Positions 20,905 through 30,003 of a stretch of DNA of 64,000 bases are shown piece by piece; positions within the stretch are counted from its first letter, which is position 1; the number at the start of each line of letters is the position of its first letter. Made by a program: the position numbers and the translations under genes. Under the pieces are notes generated by a model. The model saw nothing but the letters and a program-made list of their open reading frames with translations, had not been told where the DNA came from and did not search any database. Source of the DNA: Alphaproteobacteria bacterium 46_93_T64 (GTDB lineage: Bacteria > Pseudomonadota > Alphaproteobacteria > Sneathiellales > Sneathiellaceae); assembly GCA_002163135.1 (NCBI GenBank), contig MAAN01000012.1, positions 62,001 to 126,000 on the forward strand, in the 5' to 3' direction.

Positions 20905-23200
20905 AATTTTCCATTACTTTCTTGGTCCCTGCTTTATCAAAAGCAATTTCCAGTTTGTTGGCATCTTTGGCTAAGACGCGCCCATATCCAAATTTTTGGT
21001 GAAATACTCTGTCGCCAATCCCTATACCTGCATCACCAGAATTAACCGGTTTAGAGCTGTTGTCTGTCAGTTGTTTGTTTTGGGCGGCCCGTTTTTGCAA
21101 AATATCAGAAAGGTGGGAAGCTGTGTTGGTTTGCCAATTTGTCTGAACAGTCTCCTCGTTTGAGGAGCGGGAATAAAGCCCGGCCTCACCTTGTTCTACG
21201 ATATGCTCGTTCGGGAGTTCGTGAACAAAGCGACTGGGAAGTGAGTTTTGCCATTGCCCATGGATTTGGCGGTTGCTTGCATGGCTGATGTAACATCTTT
21301 TCTTTGCGCGTGTAATTCCCACATAAGCAAGGCGGCGTTCTTCCTCTAGCGCTTTTAGCCCGTTTTCGTCGAGTGCTCGTTGATGTGGGAATAGGCCTTC
21401 TTCCCAACCAGGAAGAAAAACAACCTCATATTCAAGACCTTTTGCAGCGTGCAGCGTCATTACACTCACCATTTCTGCGTTTATATCCTGATTATTGTCC
21501 ATCACTAATGCGACATGCTCTAAGAACTGGTTAAGCGTTTCATATTCGGTGAGAGCTTCGACCAATTCTTTTAGGTTTTCAACTTTACCTTCTGCTTCTG
21601 TGGATTTGTCATCCTTCCACATTTGCAGATATCCGCTCCCATCAAGAACCATTTCAACCAATTCAGACGGCGAAATATAGTCCTTTTGTTCCCGCCAACC
21701 CGTGAAGTTTTTCGAAACTTCGGCCAGTGCGGCCAAGGCTTTACCTTTAAACAGGCTATGTTCAACAGCGTAGTCCGCACTTTGTGCTAGCGAAAGACGT
21801 AAATCCCGTCCAATTGTCCTGAGTTTTTCAAGAGCTTTAGGGCCGAGGCCGCGTTTAGGCAGATTATAAATTCGTTCAAACGCCAGATCGTCATTTTGCT
21901 GGTTTATGACACGAAGATAAGCAATGACATCGCGAATTTCCCGGCGCTCGTAAAATCTTAGCCCGCCAATAACGCGGTATGTGATCCCCGCCGAGTTAAA
22001 GCACTCTTCAAAGTCCCGTGTCTGGAAACTGGCGCGAACAAGGATTGCCATATTATCTAGGCTAACGCCTTTTCGTTGATGAGTTTCGATTTCATCCGCA
22101 ATCCAGCGAGCCTCGGATTTCCCATCCCAAATACCCCGAAGAGTTACTTTGTCGCCGTCGTTATCTTCCGTCCAAAGTGTCTTCCCAAGACGGTCTTCAT
22201 TTTTTTCGATCAATCCTGAGGCGGCGCCAAGGATATGGGCTGTGGAGCGATAATTTCGCTCTAGTCGGACAACAGCCGCTCCGGGGAAATCATCTTCAAA
22301 CCTGAGAATGTTTCCAACTTCTGCGCCTCGCCAGCCGTAGATGGATTGATCATCATCGCCAACGCAGCAAATGTTTTTATGCTTTTGTGCTAGGAGCCTT
22401 AATAGAAGATACTGCGCAACGTTTGTATCCTGATACTCATCCACCAGAATGTACTTGAAGCGATTTTGGTATTTCTCCAATAAATCTGCATGAGTTTGAA
22501 AGAGTGTCAGAGGATGCAGTAGAAGATCCCCGAAATCACATGTATTGAGGGTTTGAAGTCGCGCTTGATAAATTTTGTAAAGCGCGGCGGCACGACCATG
22601 CGCAAAACCTTCACCGTTAGAACTTGTTACCTGTTCTGGTCGTAAGCCTTTATCTTTCCATCTATCAATAACAGATGCCAACCCGCGTGGCGGCCATTTT
22701 TTGACATCGACGCCTTCTTCAACGAGGATTTGCTTGAGAAGCCTAATCTGGTCATCAGGATCTAAAATTGTGTAGTTTGTTTGCAAACCGACCAGTTCGG
22801 CGTGGCGGCGAAGAAGCCACACCCCTAGTGCGTGAAAGGTGCCGAGCTTAATTTCAATGGCGCTTGGTCCAATAATGGCAGCCGTTCTCTCGCGCATCTC
22901 TTGCGCGGCTTTGTTTGTAAACGTAACTGCTAGAATTTCCCACGGCTTTATATTTCGGGTGTACAAAATATGAGCCAGACGCGTTATAAGAACGCGGGTT
23001 TTACCAGTGCCAGCACCTGCAAGAACAAGAACAGGTCCGTCTACTGCTTCAACAGCGGCGAGTTGGCCTTCATTCAAACCGTCCAGATATTCAGTGCTGG
23101 GAGCTGCTTGCGAGGGCAGAGCGTCGAAATTTGCGATGTCAAAATTGTCTTCCATAACATCATGGTATAAACCATGGTCGCGTTTTGTTCCAGACCTCAC
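20888..23200 (-). CDS. UvrD/PcrA-type ATP-dependent DNA helicase
   Basis: A superfamily 1A 3'-5' helicase used in repair and in clearing replication obstacles. It has LNEGQLAAVEAVDGPVLV (Q motif), Walker A LAGAGTGKTR, FTNKAAQEM, VDEYQDTN (Walker B), GDDDQSIYGWRGA, LERNYRSTA, VMTLHAAKGLEYEVVF, and AYVGITRAKKR. The C-terminal 50 residues form the Tudor-like domain (VFHQKFGYGRVL). I keep the GTG start because it overlaps the upstream stop as GTGA; an internal ATG at 23155 would remove 15 residues. UvrD and PcrA cannot be separated safely from the sequence. The flanking genes suggest a three-gene transcript. Confidence 0.94.
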   Translation of the reverse strand: MRSGTKRDHGLYHDVMEDNFDIANFDALPSQAAPSTEYLDGLNEGQLAAVEAVDGPVLVLAGAGTGKTRVLITRLAHILYTRNIKPWEILAVTFTNKAAQEMRERTAAIIGPSAIEIKLGTFHALGVWLLRRHAELVGLQTNYTILDPDDQIRLLKQILVEEGVDVKKWPPRGLASVIDRWKDKGLRPEQVTSSNGEGFAHGRAAALYKIYQARLQTLNTCDFGDLLLHPLTLFQTHADLLEKYQNRFKYILVDEYQDTNVAQYLLLRLLAQKHKNICCVGDDDQSIYGWRGAEVGNILRFEDDFPGAAVVRLERNYRSTAHILGAASGLIEKNEDRLGKTLWTEDNDGDKVTLRGIWDGKSEARWIADEIETHQRKGVSLDNMAILVRASFQTRDFEECFNSAGITYRVIGGLRFYERREIRDVIAYLRVINQQNDDLAFERIYNLPKRGLGPKALEKLRTIGRDLRLSLAQSADYAVEHSLFKGKALAALAEVSKNFTGWREQKDYISPSELVEMVLDGSGYLQMWKDDKSTEAEGKVENLKELVEALTEYETLNQFLEHVALVMDNNQDINAEMVSVMTLHAAKGLEYEVVFLPGWEEGLFPHQRALDENGLKALEEERRLAYVGITRAKKRCYISHASNRQIHGQWQNSLPSRFVHELPNEHIVEQGEAGLYSRSSNEETVQTNWQTNTASHLSDILQKRAAQNKQLTDNSSKPVNSGDAGIGIGDRVFHQKFGYGRVLAKDANKLEIAFDKAGTKKVMENFVDPT

Positions 23201-25002
23201 ATCACAGTTCGACTCTTTCTTTTGCCGTTTTCATTATTTTGCATATGAAGCAGTGCCTCATTATATTCACGAAGCAAATCTTTATAGTGTAACAGCCCGA
23301 TAAGTCGTGTTTCTTTGGCTGTATCGATGACAGCCAGACAGTCTTCTCCTGAGTTTTCCATAATGGCCAACGCGGATTTTAAACTTGAATCTGGGAAAAT
23401 GACGGGGCTGTTTAATCTTGCTAGCTCTCCGGCAGTTGCTGGATCATTGATTGCATCCCCGAAAACGTGGGATTTCAAGTCTGAAAACTCGATGCGCCCA
23501 ATAAAAGAATGATTTTTCAGGCTAATAACAACGAATTTGTCATGCACAGTGTTACTGACGATTTCACGCAAGTCGACCATGGTTGTATCTGAAGAAATTT
23601 CTGTAAATTCCCGGTCCATGATGCTACGCACCTGTCTGAATTTCAGGTATCGAAGTGCGCTGTTCTCGCTTAGATCGACATTTCGCCTGGCGAGTTGCAT
23701 TTGGAAAATGCTTCTGTCAATCAACTGCTTTGTCACCAAAGTGGCAAGGCCGACAGTTACCATGACAGCAATCGAAATTTCGTAATCACCTGTAAGTTCA
23801 AACACGATCAGAATAGTGGAAATCGGGGCGCCTAGCACAGAGGCTGAGACAGCCGTCATCCCCAAAATTGCGTAAAGTCCGTGTCCCGCCGCCATTTCTG
23901 GGAAAAACGAGCTCGCGATGATACCAAATGCACCACCCGTCATCGCGCCTATAAACAAAGAAGGAGAGAAAAAACCTCCGCCAAAGCGACTTCCTGATGT
24001 AATCCCCACAGCAATTGTTTTTACGACAATTAGAGATAAGAGCAGAATCAGATCGTATTCTTCCTTTAAAGCACTATCAGTTGCTTCGTAACCAACACCA
24101 ATAATTTGAGGGAAGGCGAGGGCAATGATGCCGAGCACAAGACCACCTGATGCTGGTCTTAAAATTTCTGGAATTTTGAAACGATCAATTGTGCGTTCTG
24201 AGAAACCCATTCCCCAGATAAACAACAAAGCAACAACGGCCGAGACTAATCCTAGAATGGCAAAGGCTGGTATCTCCCACCAGCTTGCAATTTGGTAATT
24301 GGGAATAATGAAGGCGGGAAAGTCACCAATATGGATGCGGCTTACGACTGTTCCGATGACAGATGCCAAAACAATCGGTGCAACAGCTTGTGTTGCAAAG
24401 GATCCGATGACAACTTCAAGAGCGAAGAACATGCCGGCAATTGGCGCATTAAAAGACGCCGCCACACCTGATGCTACTCCGCAGCCAATAAGCGTGGTGT
24501 AATAATGGGATGGGAGGCGAAGGCGCTGTCCGATCTGGCTTCCGAGAAACGCACCGAAATGTACTACAGGGCCCTCGCGTCCCCCAGATCCACCTGTACC
24601 GAGAGAGACAGCGCTCACTAAAAAAGATCCAAGGCCAGAAAATATTCCCATTTTTCCGCGTTTGATTAGAACAGCCTCAATGACATCGGCTACACCTTGA
24701 GGGCGCCTTTCTGGGACTACGAATTTAAGTAATACGCCGACGATTAGCCCGCCAATAACTGGTATCAGCATAATTTGCCACCACGGCAGTCCGGCAGCGC
24801 CTGTTACGACAAGTTCGCTGCCAAATCCGTAGAAGAAGGTTTGTGTTTCGCTAATGAGTCTTCGAAAAGCGAGGGCACCGTATCCTGCCAATAACCCGAC
24901 AATCAGCGAGCAAAGCATGAGTTTTAGAGGCATGTTCCCGCGGATAGCACGTAGAGAGGAAATAAATTTTTCTACTGAAAATTTGTTGCCGGTGCGGAAC
25001 AT
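23197..25002 (-). CDS. ClC-family chloride channel or Cl-/H+ antiporter with CBS domains
   Basis: A polytopic inner-membrane protein of 601 residues with about a dozen hydrophobic segments (residues 25-440) and a C-terminal pair of CBS domains (about 450-580). The family's pore motif GSGGREGPVVHFGAFLG, with the gating Glu, and the later FGGGFFSPSLFIGA are clear. CBS domains usually bind adenine nucleotides and tune gating. Whether it is a channel or an exchanger depends on the internal proton Glu, which I could not assign. Its stop overlaps the helicase start by four bases, an unusual functional pairing that may be only transcriptional. Confidence 0.92.
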   Translation of the reverse strand: MFRTGNKFSVEKFISSLRAIRGNMPLKLMLCSLIVGLLAGYGALAFRRLISETQTFFYGFGSELVVTGAAGLPWWQIMLIPVIGGLIVGVLLKFVVPERRPQGVADVIEAVLIKRGKMGIFSGLGSFLVSAVSLGTGGSGGREGPVVHFGAFLGSQIGQRLRLPSHYYTTLIGCGVASGVAASFNAPIAGMFFALEVVIGSFATQAVAPIVLASVIGTVVSRIHIGDFPAFIIPNYQIASWWEIPAFAILGLVSAVVALLFIWGMGFSERTIDRFKIPEILRPASGGLVLGIIALAFPQIIGVGYEATDSALKEEYDLILLLSLIVVKTIAVGITSGSRFGGGFFSPSLFIGAMTGGAFGIIASSFFPEMAAGHGLYAILGMTAVSASVLGAPISTILIVFELTGDYEISIAVMVTVGLATLVTKQLIDRSIFQMQLARRNVDLSENSALRYLKFRQVRSIMDREFTEISSDTTMVDLREIVSNTVHDKFVVISLKNHSFIGRIEFSDLKSHVFGDAINDPATAGELARLNSPVIFPDSSLKSALAIMENSGEDCLAVIDTAKETRLIGLLHYKDLLREYNEALLHMQNNENGKRKSRTVM

Positions 25003-25096
25003 CTAATTTCTTTTTCTAATTGGAGTAGCGTCCAATTTATATATACATCATTTTTGTTTCAAAAATCTGTATACCCATTGGCCAACCAATTCAATG

Positions 25097-25888
25097 CTAT
25101 GCGTGTTCTGCTGCCAAATATTTTTCTGCCCAAACGAGTGTTTCCTGTGTCGTGCTGGAGGGCTTATATTCACATCCGACCCAACCGGAGTACCCGGCAT
25201 CCACAATTACATCGAACAAGTGCGGGAAATTTAGCTCACCAAAATCAGGTTCATTTCGGCCCGGTGGATTGGCGATTTGAATATGTCCAGTGATAGGGAG
25301 ATATTTTGAAAGACGGTTTGGCACTTCGCCGTGAATTTTTTGGCAATGGTAGATATCAAACTGCAATTTCAAATTTGGCAAATTTAATGTTTCGATGATT
25401 TCTGCTGCATGCTCAAAATCAGACAGGAAGTAGTTTGGCATGTCTTGTCTGTTAATGGGCTCAATTAATAAGTCGATGTCGTAAGCGTTAGCTTTTGCAG
25501 ACGCCCATAACAAATTTTCGACAAAAACACCTTCTTGCTGTTGCTTGGATACGCTTTGCGCTGTCAGCCCTGCCATAACATGCAGACTCCTGCAATCAAG
25601 CTCCGCCGCATAGTCGAGGGCTTGAGAGACAGTTTCTTGAAAATCCAACTGCCTATCGGGGAGGCTTGCTAGTCCGCGCTCCCCCTTATTCCAATCCCCC
25701 GGTGACAAATTGAACAGAACTTGTTTCAATCCGTTGTCTTCAAGGTGCTTTTTTAGGACTAATGGTTGCCAATCGTATGGAAAAAGATATTCAACACCTG
25801 TAAACCCATCTCTGGTTGCCATAGAGAAACGATCAAGAAACTCAAATTCTTGATAGAGGAAAGCTAAATTTGCAGCCAGCTTAATCAT
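25097..25888 (-). CDS. hyi: hydroxypyruvate isomerase family protein (TIM barrel)
   Basis: A cytosolic xylose-isomerase-like TIM-barrel enzyme of 263 residues, expected to interconvert hydroxypyruvate and tartronate semialdehyde, or to act as the related OtnI isomerase. Typical stretches are ANLAFLYQEFEFLDRF, GFTGVEYLFPYDW, LFNLSPGDWNKGERGL, LLIEPINRQDMPNYFLSD with a metal Glu, LQFDIYHCQKIHGE and GWVGCEYKP with the second metal Glu. The usual glyoxylate carboligase and tartronate semialdehyde reductase genes are absent nearby, so the pathway is not established by context. It ends 16 bases before gpt begins in the same direction of transcription, gpt being upstream. Confidence 0.85.
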   Translation of the reverse strand: MIKLAANLAFLYQEFEFLDRFSMATRDGFTGVEYLFPYDWQPLVLKKHLEDNGLKQVLFNLSPGDWNKGERGLASLPDRQLDFQETVSQALDYAAELDCRSLHVMAGLTAQSVSKQQQEGVFVENLLWASAKANAYDIDLLIEPINRQDMPNYFLSDFEHAAEIIETLNLPNLKLQFDIYHCQKIHGEVPNRLSKYLPITGHIQIANPPGRNEPDFGELNFPHLFDVIVDAGYSGWVGCEYKPSSTTQETLVWAEKYLAAEHA

Positions 25889-25903
25889 TGGAATTGGATC
25901 TAC

Positions 25904-26392
25904 TTATTCACCTTGAACCAGTGGCTCTGCAAATGAGGGAGCCTGATCCCAAGGGAACAAAATCCATGTGTCTTGACTTACTTCAGTGATAAATGTGTCC
26001 ACTCTCTCAACGCCTTTTGGTTTGGCGTAAAGGGTCGCAAAATGGGCTTCTGGGATCATTTCCCGCACATACTTAGCTGTAATGCCACTATCGACAAGGT
26101 CATCAACGATTAGCCAGCCTTTGCCATTGTTTGGAAGGTCCAGACCTTTTGTGATATTTACTTCACCAACGGACTTGTCATCGCGGTATGCCGCGATACA
26201 CACAGTTTCGATATGGCGAATGTTTAACTCACGGGCAACAATAGCAGCAGGGACAAGGCCGCCGCGAGTGACCGCCACAATGCCTTCAAAAGGTCCTTTT
26301 TCCATTAACCGCCAAGCAAGAGCTCGACCGTTTCTGTGAAGCTCTTCCCAAGAGACTGGAAAGTATTTTATATAACCGGGTGTTTCCGCCAT
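25904..26392 (-). CDS. gpt: xanthine phosphoribosyltransferase
   Basis: Gpt salvages xanthine and guanine to their nucleotides using PRPP. The start is the ATG of [15 protein letters not shown], which has an AAGGA eight bases upstream; a longer frame exists but lacks such a site. The 162-residue protein has [19 protein letters not shown], the PRPP loop [17 protein letters not shown], and a C-terminal [12 protein letters not shown] typical of the XGPRT branch. E. coli Gpt is slightly shorter at 152. Upstream lies a short tandem repeat shared with the divergent small gene's promoter region. Confidence 0.93.
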   Translation of the reverse strand: MAETPGYIKYFPVSWEELHRNGRALAWRLMEKGPFEGIVAVTRGGLVPAAIVARELNIRHIETVCIAAYRDDKSVGEVNITKGLDLPNNGKGWLIVDDLVDSGITAKYVREMIPEAHFATLYAKPKGVERVDTFITEVSQDTWILFPWDQAPSFAEPLVQGE

Positions 26393-26480
26393 TGAACCAT
26401 TCCTTAAAGCAAATCGCATTAATTCTGTATTCGCGCCTGTGTAGACTGATCCTTAGCGTTTGAAAAGCCCTGCTATGCAA

Positions 26481-26498
26481 TGAATTTCGTGAATTTCG
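26481..26498. repeat. two tandem copies of a 9-base unit
   Basis: TGAATTTCG occurs twice in direct succession, followed by TGAAAT. It lies in the divergent region between gpt and a small gene and could be an operator or a chance repeat. Confidence 0.5.
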
Positions 26499-26541
26499 TG
26501 AAATGTTGAAAAAATCAGCGTTTTTACGTTAGAATATTCAA

Positions 26542-26787
26542 ATGATCCACAAGACACCGACAAAAGCGCAAATTGGTTACCTTAAATTGGGTCGCCTGCA
26601 AGCAGGAGGAAAATTACCCTTGTTTGATCGAAATGGACAGCAAATCAGCCCCGTGACTATTCGCAGTTGCATCGCTAAAGGTTGGGCGCAGCCTTGGTTT
26701 GAAAATCCGATCAAAAAGGATTGGCTTGTTTGCAGATTAACGGATGAAGGACGTCGGGTCGTCGAAAAGGTACCTTCTCAAAAGTGA
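26542..26787 (+). CDS. small hypothetical protein, possible winged-helix fold
   Basis: An 81-residue basic protein without a recognised family. It begins MIHKTPTKAQIGYLKLGRLQ, has a Gly/Pro-containing middle and ends WLVCRLTDEGRRVVEK. The last stretch resembles the wing and final helix of MarR-like or other winged-helix proteins (LT.EGR.VV), but the protein is too short for a full domain, so this is only a hint. No signal peptide or membrane helix. No strong ribosome site is seen, though it stands alone in a clear gap and its composition looks coding. Confidence 0.6.
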   Translation: MIHKTPTKAQIGYLKLGRLQAGGKLPLFDRNGQQISPVTIRSCIAKGWAQPWFENPIKKDWLVCRLTDEGRRVVEKVPSQK

Positions 26788-26880
26788 TCCATATCGCATA
26801 ATGGCCTCATTTTTATTTTTATAACTGTGAGAGTTATGGTCTTTATGCGAAGTTGACGAAACTGATGACTAGGGGGATCT

Positions 26881-27573
26881 ATGACGGGAACAATTTTCAG
26901 CTTGCTGTTATCGACAGCAGCATTTATCGCAATACATATCATTCCATCCAGTTTTTTGCGGGGCAAGCTGACTGCGAAAATCGGGACACCTGCATATCTT
27001 GGAATATATAGCCTATTATCCGCTGCATTTCTGATTTGGATGGTAATGGCCTATTTTGCGGCCCCATACGGCCCGACTTTGTGGGAATTTGGAGGATGGA
27101 CCAGGTATGTCGCCATTGTTGGTATGGTGCTGGCGTCAATATTGTTTATCGGACCTTACACAGGCCGAAGCCCAACTGGAATTGGGGGGCAAAAAACAGT
27201 AAATAATCCGGCCTCACAGGCCGGACTTAATGCTATTACGCGGCACCCGTTAATGTGGTCTTTCGTGATTTGGTCTGTGGTTCACTTACTCAATAACGGT
27301 GACTTGAAATCCGTGATTTTCTTTGTTGGTTTTGGTGGGATGGGTCTGCTCGGCACCATTATGATCGACAGGAAACGAGCAAAAGAGCTAGGGGCCGACT
27401 GGACAGAGTACACAAAATCTACTTCCAATATCCCGTTTCTAGCAGTTCTTCAGGGCCGTGCATCTCTATCTGTTAAAGCGCTGTGGTGGCGTGTACTCGT
27501 TGGCTTGTTTGTTTTTATGGCCTTTTTCCACCTTCACACCATGATCATCGGCGTCTCCCCGTTTCCGATTTGA
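26881..27573 (+). CDS. NnrU family membrane protein
   Basis: A 230-residue inner-membrane protein with about six hydrophobic helices. The NnrU family was named from genes near nitrite and nitric oxide reductases, and its members resemble isoprenylcysteine-methyltransferase-like membrane proteins; the molecular role is unsettled. Visible signatures are HIIPSSFLRGKL, GPTLWEFGGWTRY, the loop GLNAITRHPLMWSF with its conserved Arg-His-Pro, and HLLNNGDLKSVIFF. A GGGGGA site precedes the ATG. No denitrification gene lies in the window, so a role in that process is not supported by context. Confidence 0.88.
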   Translation: MTGTIFSLLLSTAAFIAIHIIPSSFLRGKLTAKIGTPAYLGIYSLLSAAFLIWMVMAYFAAPYGPTLWEFGGWTRYVAIVGMVLASILFIGPYTGRSPTGIGGQKTVNNPASQAGLNAITRHPLMWSFVIWSVVHLLNNGDLKSVIFFVGFGGMGLLGTIMIDRKRAKELGADWTEYTKSTSNIPFLAVLQGRASLSVKALWWRVLVGLFVFMAFFHLHTMIIGVSPFPI

Positions 27574-27593
27574 CGAGGATCCACCGATTTAGA

Positions 27594-28058
27594 CTATAGG
27601 ATAGCGCAGGTCGTGCTGCCGTGGGCGTAGAGTTTACCGTCTTCGCCCACAAGTCTAGCCTCAGCTGTGGCAATTCTCCGGCCTTTGTGAACAACTTCAC
27701 CTGTGCAGATAACGGCGCCCATTCCGGGGCGCATAGCCCGAATATATTTCACGTTCAAATCAACAGTTGTATAGCGTTCGCCCGGCTCCAGCATCGTATG
27801 AATACTGCAGCCTAACGCGGAGTCCAGCAAAGTTGCCGCATACCCACCATGAATAGTACCAATAGGGTTCATATGATTTTCCGCAGGGTACCCCGTGAAA
27901 ACAACTTTACCTTTTTCCATTTCAGTCATGCCAAAATCAAGCGTATCGCCAATCGGGGCGCGTTGTGCACCATCAAAAAACGCAAGTTTCAGTTGTTGTA
28001 AACCGTCTAGTTCCGCGGCGTTATCTGGCAAATAGGAAGCGTTTATTGGTTTGTTCAT
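27594..28058 (-). CDS. PaaI-family hotdog-fold thioesterase
   Basis: A cytosolic acyl-CoA thioesterase-like protein of 154 residues. The start is the Met of MNKPINASYLP, preceded by GGAG at good spacing. The hotdog fold is indicated by MNPIGTIHGGYAATLLDSALG, with the HGG motif and the catalytic acidic residue following, then YTTVDLNVKYIRAMRPG and the closing strand IATAEARLVGEDGKLYAHGSTTC. This pattern is that of the PaaI/phenylacetate thioesterase group, but phenylacetate genes are absent, so the substrate is unknown. It is convergent with the NnrU gene and downstream of the phosphate transporter gene. Confidence 0.9.
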   Translation of the reverse strand: MNKPINASYLPDNAAELDGLQQLKLAFFDGAQRAPIGDTLDFGMTEMEKGKVVFTGYPAENHMNPIGTIHGGYAATLLDSALGCSIHTMLEPGERYTTVDLNVKYIRAMRPGMGAVICTGEVVHKGRRIATAEARLVGEDGKLYAHGSTTCAIL

Positions 28059-28122
28059 TTTATAGCTCCGATTAGAAAAATACTGATACTCATATGCTTT
28101 CTTATGGCGGAGCATGTTGCTG

Positions 28123-28156
28123 TAAACCAGAGAAACCTGATGGCAGCTCTGGTTTA
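28123..28156. terminator. inverted repeat between the phosphate transporter and thioesterase genes
   Basis: A perfect 10-bp stem (TAAACCAGAG with CTCTGGTTTA) with a 14-base loop, past the transporter stop. It lacks a T run on the minus strand, so termination is only possible, not shown. Confidence 0.45.
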
Positions 28157-28197
28157 AACACTAATTTGAGATGTCCGTCACAACCCCGACGACAGAT

Positions 28198-29691
28198 TTA
28201 ACCGGTAAATGTGGAAATTGCCAAGAAAATTCCGGCAGCCAATAGTGCGGCGCAAGGGACTGTTATGATCCAAGCCGCAGCGATCGTCATGACATGAGAG
28301 CGGCGAACCAGTTTCTTCTTTTGAGAGATACGGGTTTCAGCTTCCTGTTCCACAGGAAGATTACTTTCAGGGTGAATTTTGGTCCCGCGAAGCTCTGCAC
28401 GAAGTTCTCGCGCACGGCGCTCGGTAATCCATTCTCTGAAAAACCCAACACCAAACACGGCGCCAACAGCAATATGAGTAGAGCTTACCGGTAGGCCTAG
28501 TGCAGAGGCAATCAATACTGTTATGCCGGCTGAAAGAGCAACGCAGAACGCTCGCATGGGGTTCATTTTGGTGATTTGTTCACCTACGGTGCGGATCAGT
28601 TTTGGCCCGAAAAGGAATAATCCAGCACTTATGCCGACAGCGCCGATAACCATCACCCAAAGTGGAATACCAACTTTACCTTCAACGGCACCAGATGCTG
28701 TTGTCCCAACGATTGCTGCAAGAGGGCCAACCGCATTTGCAACATCATTCGCCCCGTGAGCAAAACTGAGAAGAGCAGCCGACAGGATAAGAGGAATAGT
28801 AAAAAGAGCGCGAACCGATTTGTTACGGTTTTCCATTCCCGCAGCGGCTTTGGCGACAAGAGGACGCATAATCAGGTATGTCGCAGCAAATACGCCGACC
28901 GCAAGTCCGATTAAGGTTGTCGCATCCGGTTGCCAGACCCTTTTAAGGCCCTTCATGATTAAGTAAGATGAGAATACGCCGGCCATAACCGCGACGAGGA
29001 CTGGGACCCATCGCTTTGAGGCTGCAATTTTGTCTTCTTTATAAATGATATTGAATTTGATAAATGCCAAAAATGCGGCAGCAATGATACCGCCCATAAC
29101 CGGCGAAATTACCCAACTGGCGGCTATTTTATACATAGTTGGCCAGTTGACGACACTGAAACCGGCTGCCGCGATGCCTGCTCCCATAACACCGCCAACA
29201 ACGGCATGTGTTGTGCTGACGGGGGCGCCAACCCAAGTCGCGATATTCACCCAAGCCGCCGCCGCGAAAAGGGCACTCATCATTACCCAAATGAAGACCT
29301 GGCTGTCTTGCATACCAGCAGGGTCAATAATGCCTTTTTTGATAGTAGAGACCACTTCTCCGCCGGCGATAATAGCACCGGCGGCTTCGAAAACAGCTGC
29401 AATTATCAAAGCGCCGCCCATCGTAAGGGCTTTTGAGCCTACTGCAGGACCCACATTGTTAGCGACATCATTCGCGCCGATGTTGAGGGCCATGTAGCCG
29501 CCGATAATAGCGGCAATAATAACAAGTGTAGAATGTTCGCTGGCGCCGATCACACTGGCGGCGAAAACCCATACAAGAAGAAGGAAAAGAAGCGCTAGAG
29601 CCAGAGATTTGTAGGTCTGGGTCGCTTTCAAAGTCTGAATCTCGATCTGAACAATTCGGTCCAGATCTTTATCAAGAGTCTTTTTTACCAC
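28198..29691 (-). CDS. inorganic phosphate transporter, PiT family
   Basis: A 497-residue polytopic inner-membrane protein of the Pit/PHO-4 family, which takes up metal-phosphate with a proton or sodium ion. The two inverted family repeats each carry the signature: GANDVANNVGPAVGSKALT in the first half and HGANDVANAVGPL in the second; VSTTHAVVGGVMGAG and VSSTHIAVGAVFGVGF are the paired loops. A long soluble loop with many Arg and Glu lies near residues 420-460. The start is a GTG with AGGA seven bases before it. The PhoU-like partner often found beside pit is absent. Confidence 0.94.
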   Translation of the reverse strand: MVKKTLDKDLDRIVQIEIQTLKATQTYKSLALALLFLLLVWVFAASVIGASEHSTLVIIAAIIGGYMALNIGANDVANNVGPAVGSKALTMGGALIIAAVFEAAGAIIAGGEVVSTIKKGIIDPAGMQDSQVFIWVMMSALFAAAAWVNIATWVGAPVSTTHAVVGGVMGAGIAAAGFSVVNWPTMYKIAASWVISPVMGGIIAAAFLAFIKFNIIYKEDKIAASKRWVPVLVAVMAGVFSSYLIMKGLKRVWQPDATTLIGLAVGVFAATYLIMRPLVAKAAAGMENRNKSVRALFTIPLILSAALLSFAHGANDVANAVGPLAAIVGTTASGAVEGKVGIPLWVMVIGAVGISAGLFLFGPKLIRTVGEQITKMNPMRAFCVALSAGITVLIASALGLPVSSTHIAVGAVFGVGFFREWITERRARELRAELRGTKIHPESNLPVEQEAETRISQKKKLVRRSHVMTIAAAWIITVPCAALLAAGIFLAISTFTG

Positions 29692-30003
29692 GAAAATATC
29701 CTATTAAATGACGGTCCGATTTTAACAGGCCGTCTTTAAGGGGTGACAATTGTTGGGTATGTCTTAGAAACATTGAAACAGAAACGCAATCATTGAATCA
29801 TAATTTTGGCTTATAACACTAATATTTTCTGGTTCTGCAGAATGTGTAGCAAGAGCATTTGGTCGTTAAATGTGGAAAGTTCGTTTCTTTTGTAATTAAT
29901 GGCTTGTTCAAACCTCATCGCTTGGCCAGTATGTTTTCCAGAAAATTGGTCGACCAGTTTAACTACCCATTTGATTAATGATTTCATTTCGAGGGCATAA
30001 ATA
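29692..30003. other. divergent intergenic region, phosphate transporter / M20 gene
   Basis: About 310 AT-rich bases without a convincing gene. It must hold both divergent promoters. I looked for a Pho box (repeated TGTCA with 11-base spacing) and saw only single matches. Confidence 0.4.

Noticed and set aside
29045-29497. 150-codon open frame on the plus strand inside the phosphate transporter gene
   Set aside because: Antisense to a well-supported PiT gene; the product is a low-complexity Ala/Ile/Pro-rich sequence typical of the reverse strand of membrane-protein codons.
29692-30003. Pho box upstream of the phosphate transporter
   Set aside because: Only isolated TGTCA-like matches; no pair at the required spacing.
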